The position numbers and the translations under genes were made by a program. 8,358 bases of DNA from Chitinophagaceae bacterium (GTDB lineage: Bacteria; Bacteroidota; Bacteroidia; Chitinophagales; Chitinophagaceae). Positions 1 to 5,068 of the stretch are shown in pieces. A model generated the notes under the pieces. That model saw only the letters and a list, made by a program, of their open reading frames with translations. It was not told the DNA's origin and searched no databases. Position 1 is the first letter of the stretch. Each line of letters starts with the position of its first letter. The stretch is from assembly GCA_025455245.1 (NCBI GenBank), contig JALOMX010000073.1, forward strand, positions 1 through 8,358, given 5' to 3'.

Positions 1-167
1 GTTGCCATGGTAAGGATGGCACCGAAAGTCAAAGCAGGCCACCTGCTTGTTCCATGAAGATTTTCCTGGATATTTCTCCACACCCGGTCACCCGGATACA
101 TCCTGTGCCTGTCGGCTTGTTCCGACAGAAAGGATTCGAAATTGTCCAGGTCAAATGAGTGTTTCAT
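1..167 (-). CDS. Partial 5' end of membrane-anchored protein downstream of ECF sigma factor (putative anti-sigma-like partner)
   Basis: Only the first 55 codons are in the window; the gene continues past the left edge. The ATG is at 167-165, and an in-frame TGA 12 nt upstream of it fixes this as the first possible Met. The visible protein starts MKHSFDLDNFESFLSEQADR, followed by HRMYPGDRVWRNIQENLHG (residues 21-39). From about residue 44 a hydrophobic stretch begins (WPALTFGAILTMA), which looks like the start of a membrane helix. This layout, a short acidic cytoplasmic head with a YPxxxVW motif and then a membrane segment, is one I associate with proteins encoded next to ECF sigma factors in Bacteroidota. 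That family link is from memory. The start lies 90 nt after the sigma factor stop on the same strand, so co-transcription is likely. An anti-sigma role is inferred from position and topology; no zinc-binding HxxxCxxC motif is seen in the visible part. Confidence 0.7.
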   Translation of the reverse strand, partial: MKHSFDLDNFESFLSEQADRHRMYPGDRVWRNIQENLHGTSRWPALTFGAILTMA

Positions 168-257
168 GGCGACTGTTCTTCAGGACATCAGGTATTTACC
201 CCGTGTCCCTTTAATTCATTTTATATTTTTTTGACCGGCAAATGGCTTGTTGTTTTC

Positions 258-830
258 TCATATAGCAGCAGGCACAAGTTCCGGTTTTTGTTCTCTTTTG
301 TCGATAATTTTTCTTTTAATCAAAATTTGTTCAAGCATTGCTTTTGCCCTCGTGTACTGGCTGCGGCTTGTACTTTCTTCAATATCCATGATTTCAGATA
401 TTTCCCTGTGGGAATAACCTTCAATCGCATACAGATTCAAAACCGTTCTGTAACCTGCCGGCAAAAGCCTGATACATTCCACCACCTGCTTTGCCTGCAT
501 GATGGAAGGAATGACCTCCTTTACTGAAGCATTTACAGCATATTCCATATCCAGGCTGTCATTGAACTTTTTGTTCCGCTTCAATACATTGATACAGGTA
601 TGTACAATAATCCTGCGGACCCATCCTTCAAATGCCCCCTTGTTCTGGAAAGTATGTATCTGACTGAATACTTTGATAAACCCTTCCTGCAGCATGTCTT
701 CGGCATCCTCGCGTGAGGCTGCGAATCGGTAACATACCGAAAGCATTTTTGGACTGTATCGATTGTACAACTCTCGTTGTGCAACCGGGCTGTTGTTCAG
801 GCAACCCTCTATGATCAAATCCTCGTTCAT
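258..830 (-). CDS. RNA polymerase ECF-type sigma factor (sigma-70 family)
   Basis: This 190-residue protein has a typical ECF sigma factor length and two-domain plan. Region 2 spans about residues 17-88: AQRELYNRYSPKMLSVCYRF, then the core-binding helix with EDAEDMLQEGFIKVF (41-55), then the promoter-melting part with FEGWVRRIIVHTCINVLKR (67-85). Region 4 spans about 118-170: LPAGYRTVLNLYAIEGYSHR, then the helix-turn-helix ISEIMDIEESTSRSQYTRAK (144-163), which contacts the -35 element. There is no region 1 or 3. The start at 830 gives MNEDLIIEG, a normal N-terminus for Bacteroidota ECF factors. The gene has a 148-nt leader after the PepSY gene, so it probably has its own promoter. A membrane-anchored gene follows 90 nt downstream. 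The regulon cannot be read from the sequence; the nearby TonB-receptor block is a candidate target only by position. Confidence 0.95.
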   Translation of the reverse strand: MNEDLIIEGCLNNSPVAQRELYNRYSPKMLSVCYRFAASREDAEDMLQEGFIKVFSQIHTFQNKGAFEGWVRRIIVHTCINVLKRNKKFNDSLDMEYAVNASVKEVIPSIMQAKQVVECIRLLPAGYRTVLNLYAIEGYSHREISEIMDIEESTSRSQYTRAKAMLEQILIKRKIIDKREQKPELVPAAI

Positions 831-920
831 GCGCAGTGGAAAATATTTTTCGACTGCACTAAATTAGACAAAAAAATTGTTCACTTGCTGCTTTTGCAGA
901 TTCCCTTTGTACGAAATGGG

Positions 921-947
921 CTTTTTTTTTATTTTTTTGGGAAAAAA
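921..947. repeat. A/T homopolymer tract in the sigma factor leader
   Basis: The 148-nt gap between the PepSY gene and the sigma factor holds nine T, one A and seven T on the plus strand (922-938), then GGG (939-941) and six A (942-947). On the coding (minus) strand this is an A-tract cluster about 90-110 nt upstream of the sigma start. TTTTTT-GGG-AAAAAA at 933-947 can also fold as a 6-bp hairpin. Possible roles are an intrinsically bent or UP-like element for the sigma promoter, or a poor terminator for the PepSY gene. I see no clear -33/-7 promoter pair here. Confidence 0.4.
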
Positions 948-978
948 TCGCCGGAATCGGGTAAAAATGTTCCGAAAA

Positions 979-1536
979 TCAGGGTTTTAAGCGCTTGACC
1001 CGTCTGATTTTTTTAGGGTGGTACCAAAGAAAAAATCCGCTGATTGTCAGGAATAGCAGACTAAGGCCAACGAAAGAACCATAAAAAAGTTTGAACCATC
1101 CTGTTCCGGCATATTTATCCAGTATGGACCCGTCGTGGATTTGTTCAATAAAATCGGCCCTTCTTTTTTCCAGCAAAAGGGGAATGCCAGTGGCCATGTC
1201 AACCTGAACAGCGGAAAAATGTTCTGTAAATGTCACTTTGCAAACCCCCTTTGAGGGTCTAATATCCAATCGGTCAATGGTTGTATCCGCATCAGGTTCT
1301 TGTTTTTTCAGGTACTCAATAGCAGCATTTCTGATCCTTGATACAGGCAACCATGATTCAGGATTGGTGCTGCTTCCTGTTTGTGTTTCTGCGAGTATCA
1401 TGCCTCCGCTGTTTTTTTTCCAGATAAGCAGTAAGCCTGTTACCGAAATGATGGCTATAAAAACAAGCCCTGCAAGCCCGGTAAACTTGTGCCATTTTCT
1501 GTACCATCTTGTATAAACCGAAATACGTTTGATCAT
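979..1536 (-). CDS. PepSY domain-containing two-helix membrane protein (PepSY_TM-like)
   Basis: The chosen start (1536) gives 185 residues beginning MIKRISVYTRWYRKWHKFTG. The open frame extends to 1605, but that would place 23 unusual residues over an inverted repeat and the end of the receptor gene. Transmembrane helix 1 is about residues 18-39 (LAGLVFIAIISVTGLLLIW). A periplasmic part follows, with a PepSY-like stretch at about 65-122 (VSRIRNAAIEYLKKQ ... VQVDMATGIPLLLEKR). Then comes IEQIHDGS (130-137), and helix 2 is about 150-172 (FYGSFVGLSLLFLTISGFFL). The tail WYHPKKIRRVKRLKP is basic and cytoplasmic. Histidines at 16, 134 and 173 sit at or near the membrane faces, as in PepSY_TM proteins. 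In FoxB-type siderophore reductases of this wider family such histidines bind haem; haem binding here is inference. The gene lies 44 nt downstream of the TonB receptor, a common pairing in iron uptake loci, so a role in reducing or processing the imported ligand is plausible. It is about half the length of full four-helix PepSY_TM proteins but shows no sign of truncation. Confidence 0.85.
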   Translation of the reverse strand: MIKRISVYTRWYRKWHKFTGLAGLVFIAIISVTGLLLIWKKNSGGMILAETQTGSSTNPESWLPVSRIRNAAIEYLKKQEPDADTTIDRLDIRPSKGVCKVTFTEHFSAVQVDMATGIPLLLEKRRADFIEQIHDGSILDKYAGTGWFKLFYGSFVGLSLLFLTISGFFLWYHPKKIRRVKRLKP

Positions 1537-1539
1537 GAT

Positions 1540-1574
1540 AAAAAAGGAAGGCAGGAAAAAGATGTCCCTGCCTT
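1540..1574 (-). terminator. Terminator-like hairpin between the TonB receptor and PepSY genes
   Basis: A perfect 8-bp inverted repeat, AAGGCAGG (1548-1555) and CCTGCCTT (1567-1574), has an 11-nt loop. On the minus strand the stem is followed by CC and six T (1545-1540), the layout of an intrinsic terminator. The T-run ends 3 nt before the PepSY ATG (1536), so the structure covers nearly the whole 44-nt gap. It may trim transcription after the abundant receptor message, act as an attenuator, or hide the PepSY ribosome site. The 8-bp stem with a large loop makes it weaker than the terminator at 7415-7450. Confidence 0.45.
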
Positions 1575-1580
1575 TTTGAG

Positions 1581-3779
1581 TTAAAAATTGAAGCTGAGTG
1601 AGCAAATAAAATTACTTCCGGCCGCTACAATGCCACTGCTGTATGCCCGGTAGCGTTGATTGGTCATATTTTCCCATGCAAGGTTCAGGTTGAATTGTTT
1701 CCATTGGTAACCTGCCCTTGTATTCAAGCTGTACCAGGCAGGACAGTAGGGTCTTCCCTGTTCGTCCTTTGCATATATCAAAGGCTTTTGCTGTTCGGAA
1801 GGAGCCAGGTTTTCATAAGAGACTTCAGAATTGTAAAAACCGAATATTTCAAAGCGAAAACCATTTTTTTGCCAGCGTATCCCGGCATTTCCAAAAAAAG
1901 GAGGTGCATGCCTCAAAGGAACCTGTTCATTTTTTACATCATCCGTTTCTGCGCCATCGGTCCAGTTTGCATTCAGATAAGCCCCGATTGTTTCGCTTAT
2001 CCTGAAGTCGGCGGCAAACTGAATACCCCAAACCGTTGCCAGTCCTATGTTTTGCAGGGATTCCACCTTGCCCATGATACCGTTTATAGGAATGCTGTCT
2101 GCTCCATTGAAAGTAAAAGGCCTTCGCACAATGGCATTGGTAAGTCTTGAATGGAATCCGACAAGTTCGAATTTGAATTTACCCCTTTCTTCGTGAATAA
2201 TTCCCAATTCAAAATTCCATGCATATTCACTCTCCAGATTGGGGTTTGGTACAACCACAAGGCCGGGTGAGGTTTCAAACAGCTTGCCCATATCATCAAT
2301 ATTGGGCATGCGGAAACCGGTATTTACCACTCCATTTATTTGCCATGTTTCCGAAGCTTTGTAGGCGACCCCAAGGCTTCCTGTCAGGGCGCCGTCATTT
2401 ATATGGGCATCCCTGTAAGGAAAAGGGAAAAAGGTATCATCAAATTCAGCCCTTAATTCGCCTTTGTTATAACGAAGCCCCGATTGAAGGGTCATCTTAT
2501 TTTTGAATTCATGCTTGTAGGTTCCATAGATACCCAGGGCTCTCCATGTGCTTCCATCAGGATACCTTGATGCCGTTCCGTTTCTGTCACCGGTATTGAT
2601 ATCATCGGTCCAACCGGCGCTGTTCACCAGGTTGTCAACATATTCTGCTCCATAATTCAGCCTGCCTTTAGATGTTTTTTTGGTGGCATCAAAATTCAAA
2701 TTCCATTGCACCACATTTTCCTGCTGAGTGCGTCTCAAAAGGGCGTTTCTTGCCCTGTCCATCCTGCTTTCTTCATAATTCTGATAACCTGCTACCAACC
2801 TTGCTTCATCAAAAAGGCCATTCGCTTTCGAAAACGCGGCAGAAAGGGTATGCATCCTCCACAGCATGGGGCCGTAATTCCATTCGGCAAAACGTGGAAG
2901 GCCATTTCTATACTCGATCAACCGGTCGTAGCGGGGCGATGTGCCGGTTTGGCCGAAAGAAAATGCATATTGAAGATCAATGGCATCGGATGCTTTGAAC
3001 CTGATTTTCTGAAGCACATTCCATTGGTCATATCCTGAAAACACCTGCCTGTAAGGGTCGCTGTTTTTAACAATGCTGTCCCTGTTATTGATCCTTTGGA
3101 CATACTCAGGCCTCAGATAGTTATCCTGACCGCCGTTTCTGCCCATTTTCAGATCGTCAAAACTGCTGAAAGTAACACTTGACAGGTATGCAAATCTTTT
3201 TGAACCCATACTGACATCTGCATGAAATGTCTGCTCCCTGTTGGCCGTGCTAAAGCGTACAAGGGCATTCCCTTTTACCCGAAGTCCTTTGGCACCATCT
3301 GCTTGCAATACCGGCTGAAGCGTGTTAAAGCTCATTACTCCGCCAATAGCATCGCTGCCATAAACCATGGTGCCCGGACCAAAAATGACTTCTGCATTCC
3401 TGATTGCCAAAGGATCAATGCTGATGATATTCTGCAGATTGCCGCTGCGGTAAATGGCATTGTTCATCCTTACGCCATCAATTACAAGCAACACCCTGTT
3501 TGTTGCAAATCCGCGGATCATGGGGCTTCCGCCTGCAAGCTGACTTTTTTGAATGAAAACTTTGCCCGATTGCTGCAACAGGTCTGCTGCGGTTTGCGGT
3601 TGCCCTGTACTGATATCCTTATTGGTAATCTTAATAATATGGTTTGGAACCTCACTTATCTTCTGAGCCCACTTGCTTGCCGAAATGGTAACATCGCTTT
3701 CTCCAATCAGGGTATCCGATTGCGAGAAGGCGGAATGTGCCCCAAAAACAACAGCAAGCAGGACATAATACTTTTTCAT
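1581..3779 (-). CDS. TonB-dependent outer-membrane receptor, probably for haem, siderophore or another metal complex
   Basis: The chosen start (3779) gives 732 residues with a clear signal peptide, MKKYYVLLAVVFGAHSAFSQ. The open frame runs up to 4001, but that adds 74 residues overlapping the upstream gene and buries the signal peptide. There is no N-terminal carboxypeptidase-like (SusC-type) domain. The plug covers about residues 30-155: VTISASKW, TAADLLQQSGKVFIQ (63-77), GGSPMIRGFATNRVLLVIDG (83-102), NNAIYRSGNLQNIISIDP (106-123) and VIFGPGTMVYGSDAIGGVMS (131-150). The rest is a beta-barrel of alternating aromatic strands ending in a terminal Phe (SLSFNF), the usual signal for outer-membrane assembly. 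A late NQRYRAYSSGIVAAGSNF motif resembles the C-terminus of haemoglobin/haem receptors. The haem/iron assignment rests on motif resemblance and the neighbouring PepSY gene; a copper or organic ligand is not excluded. No SusD partner is present, which argues against polysaccharide uptake. Confidence 0.93.
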   Translation of the reverse strand: MKKYYVLLAVVFGAHSAFSQSDTLIGESDVTISASKWAQKISEVPNHIIKITNKDISTGQPQTAADLLQQSGKVFIQKSQLAGGSPMIRGFATNRVLLVIDGVRMNNAIYRSGNLQNIISIDPLAIRNAEVIFGPGTMVYGSDAIGGVMSFNTLQPVLQADGAKGLRVKGNALVRFSTANREQTFHADVSMGSKRFAYLSSVTFSSFDDLKMGRNGGQDNYLRPEYVQRINNRDSIVKNSDPYRQVFSGYDQWNVLQKIRFKASDAIDLQYAFSFGQTGTSPRYDRLIEYRNGLPRFAEWNYGPMLWRMHTLSAAFSKANGLFDEARLVAGYQNYEESRMDRARNALLRRTQQENVVQWNLNFDATKKTSKGRLNYGAEYVDNLVNSAGWTDDINTGDRNGTASRYPDGSTWRALGIYGTYKHEFKNKMTLQSGLRYNKGELRAEFDDTFFPFPYRDAHINDGALTGSLGVAYKASETWQINGVVNTGFRMPNIDDMGKLFETSPGLVVVPNPNLESEYAWNFELGIIHEERGKFKFELVGFHSRLTNAIVRRPFTFNGADSIPINGIMGKVESLQNIGLATVWGIQFAADFRISETIGAYLNANWTDGAETDDVKNEQVPLRHAPPFFGNAGIRWQKNGFRFEIFGFYNSEVSYENLAPSEQQKPLIYAKDEQGRPYCPAWYSLNTRAGYQWKQFNLNLAWENMTNQRYRAYSSGIVAAGSNFICSLSFNF

Positions 3780-3784
3780 GCCTG

Positions 3785-3798
3785 TTTGTTTAAACAAA
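3785..3798. promoter_or_regulatory. Perfect 14-bp palindrome just upstream of the TonB receptor start
   Basis: TTTGTTT followed by AAACAAA forms a perfect two-fold palindrome with no spacer, ending 5 nt before the receptor ATG (3779). It lies where a ribosome would bind, and there is no Shine-Dalgarno sequence. It may be an operator for a dimeric regulator. It is AT-rich, so a fortuitous palindrome is possible. Confidence 0.35.
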
Positions 3799-3813
3799 AA
3801 ATGCGGACTACGC

Positions 3814-3838
3814 GGGGCATTTTTACTTACAATGCCCC
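3814..3838 (-). promoter_or_regulatory. Hairpin in the leader of the TonB receptor
   Basis: GGGGCATT (3814-3821) and AATGCCCC (3831-3838) form a perfect 8-bp stem with a 9-nt loop. It lies 6 nt after the stop codon of the 176-aa gene and 34 nt before the receptor ATG. On the minus strand a run of six T follows only after 12 further bases (GCGTAGTCCGCA), so it is not a textbook terminator. It could protect the receptor message, partly end the upstream gene, or be a regulator site. Confidence 0.4.
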
Positions 3839-3844
3839 ATACAT

Positions 3845-4375
3845 TTAAATGCAGGAAAATTGCCGGGGAGGCGGAACAGGCGGTGAGGTCATACCATCCG
3901 GAAAAAGGTTTTCTGTATAACCGGTGGTGGTTTTTTGTGCATCTGAACAGATTGGTTTTGAATAAGCCGAATCTGAAAAAAACCATAAAGTCTGAAGCCA
4001 ATCAGCAAGCTTTTGCGTTGTGTGGTTACCCGATTCCTCCTCGTTTCGGCTCTTGTGATAAGCCTCATGCATTTCGGTTTCTTCGTGATCAAATACACCC
4101 CTGACGGTAATCTTTCCATCCTTTCCGGGTTTCATTTCTACCACATCAAAGTAGGCATCATTTATGATTAGTTCCCTGTTCTTTTTTGTCCAGATGATTT
4201 TTGCCGGGTCGAGTTCAATCGTTTCAAGTTCACCATGTGAAGCCTCATACCACATTTCCATCCTGTGCAGCAATCTTTCTCCATAGAAAACGGAACTGTA
4301 CAGCATTGGTGCCAGCAGGCTAATACCTGTTAACAAGATGGCAATACGTTGATATGAAGTATTGAATGAAAACAT
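3845..4375 (-). CDS. Uncharacterised membrane-anchored protein upstream of the TonB receptor
   Basis: I do not recognise a named domain. The protein is 176 residues. The N-terminus MFSFNTSYQR is followed by one hydrophobic helix at about 11-29 (IAILLTGISLLAPMLYSSV), so it is probably a signal anchor with the rest in the periplasm. Residues 50-102 form a compact strand-rich unit: ETIELDPAKIIWTKKNRELI, INDAYFDVVEMKPGKDGKIT, VRGVFDHEETEMHE. Then comes a polar stretch (104-120), a hydrophobic part near 124-133, and a proline-rich tail TSPPVPPPRQFSCI with a penultimate Cys. From memory, small Bacteroidota proteins with an IxWxKKxxEIxxxxxYFDV core and a Pro-rich end occur beside TonB receptors; no function is known to me. 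It is on the same strand as the receptor, 65 nt upstream, so probably one transcript. A role in assembly or metal handling for the receptor is conjecture. Codon use looks like its neighbours. Confidence 0.75.
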   Translation of the reverse strand: MFSFNTSYQRIAILLTGISLLAPMLYSSVFYGERLLHRMEMWYEASHGELETIELDPAKIIWTKKNRELIINDAYFDVVEMKPGKDGKITVRGVFDHEETEMHEAYHKSRNEEESGNHTTQKLADWLQTLWFFSDSAYSKPICSDAQKTTTGYTENLFPDGMTSPPVPPPRQFSCI

Positions 4376-4393
4376 GAAGGGGATAAAGATACA

Positions 4394-4420
4394 ACCGGGA
4401 AAGAATCTGTCTTTCCCGGT
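4394..4420 (-). terminator. Perfect 10-bp hairpin, possible terminator of the gpmI operon or leader element of the 176-aa gene
   Basis: ACCGGGAAAG (4394-4403) and CTTTCCCGGT (4411-4420) pair without mismatch around a 7-nt loop. On the minus strand it lies 77 nt after the stop of the CxxCH gene and 18 nt before the ATG at 4375. What follows is only moderately T-rich (TGTATCTTTATCC), so termination would be imperfect. It can equally be a 5' leader structure of the receptor operon. Confidence 0.5.
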
Positions 4421-4496
4421 CGTAAAGTTCTTCTGATTAAGGGGAGTAACAGAAGGTTCAAAATCAAAAAATCTAAATCCCCTGAATCCTTCGGAT

Positions 4497-5051
4497 TTAA
4501 TGCGAAGACAAGAACGCAGTCACTGCAGCTGAATCTCTTTCGGCAAGCTCTTTCCGGGCTGCCTTAACCCATTCCAGAATTGATTTTTTCTGCAAATCAG
4601 TGAGTTTTGCATCACCGTGGATAATGGTGTACGATTTCAGGGGCATTTCTCCTTCCTCAACGGTTTCATAAACCTCCTCTAGTTTGTGGTCCTGCCTGAG
4701 GGCCTTTGTAGGAAACCTTTCACTCGGTTCCACTAAGGCAAAATCCTGAAAATTAAGGTGGCCTTTTCCTTCATCAATATGATCTTTAAGCCACCAACCC
4801 ACGGGTTGAATATTGGCATACCACGGGTATTGGGTATTGTTGCTGTGGCAATCGTAGCAGGAAGTCTTCAGAATATTGTGAACATCTTCAGGCACAGTTA
4901 CCACCTTGCTGATGTCATTTGCCATATCAAGGCTTTGGTTGTTTTTGCCGGGTTGGAAAAATTGAATGATGACCAAAGCACCTAAGAGTATGTACCCTGC
5001 TTTTTTTACCCATGAAACTTTTTTTGCTGCCGGTAGTTGCTTTTCTTCCAT
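4497..5051 (-). CDS. Membrane-anchored haem-binding-domain protein (single CxxCH, c-type cytochrome-like)
   Basis: This 184-residue protein has a positively charged N-terminus and one membrane helix at about 19-33 (GYILLGALVIIQFF). The remainder is periplasmic. CYDCH at 65-69 is a c-type haem attachment motif, set in the context LKTSCYDCHSNNTQYPWYAN, which is characteristic of the Haem_bd family of Bacteroidota. M136 in VEEGEMPLKSYTIIHGDAKL is a good candidate for the distal haem ligand; that is inference. The tail LTDLQKKSILEWVKAARKEL (150-169) matches the closing helix of such domains. The gene starts 17 nt after the gpmI stop on the same strand, so the two are probably co-transcribed although no functional link is evident. 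It is probably an electron carrier or redox-linked periplasmic protein; partner unknown. Attachment of haem would need a cytochrome c maturation system encoded elsewhere. Confidence 0.9.
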   Translation of the reverse strand: MEEKQLPAAKKVSWVKKAGYILLGALVIIQFFQPGKNNQSLDMANDISKVVTVPEDVHNILKTSCYDCHSNNTQYPWYANIQPVGWWLKDHIDEGKGHLNFQDFALVEPSERFPTKALRQDHKLEEVYETVEEGEMPLKSYTIIHGDAKLTDLQKKSILEWVKAARKELAERDSAAVTAFLSSH

Positions 5052-5068
5052 CTTTTGGTATCTCTTTT

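Noticed and set aside
1537..1605. A 23-residue extension of the PepSY protein overlapping the receptor gene
   Set aside because: It is translated from the receptor's last codons and a terminator-like hairpin. The Met at 1536 gives the usual KRISVYTRWYRKWHKFTG start.
3780..3844. A Fur box upstream of the TonB receptor
   Set aside because: I looked for a GATAATGATAATCATTATC-like pattern and found none in this gap; the palindrome present has a different sequence.
3222..3848. A 208-codon plus-strand open frame inside the receptor gene
   Set aside because: It is antisense to the plug-coding part of a clear TonB receptor and has no domain-like composition.
3780..4001. A 74-residue N-terminal extension of the TonB receptor
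   Set aside because: It overlaps the end of the 176-aa gene in another frame, has no domain-like features, and would bury an obvious signal peptide beginning at 3779.
4470..4496. A small hairpin (AATCC-TTC-GGATT) just after the CxxCH gene as a terminator
   Set aside because: The stem is only 5 bp and AT-rich, and no T-run follows it at the proper distance on the minus strand; the 10-bp stem at 4394-4420 is a better candidate.
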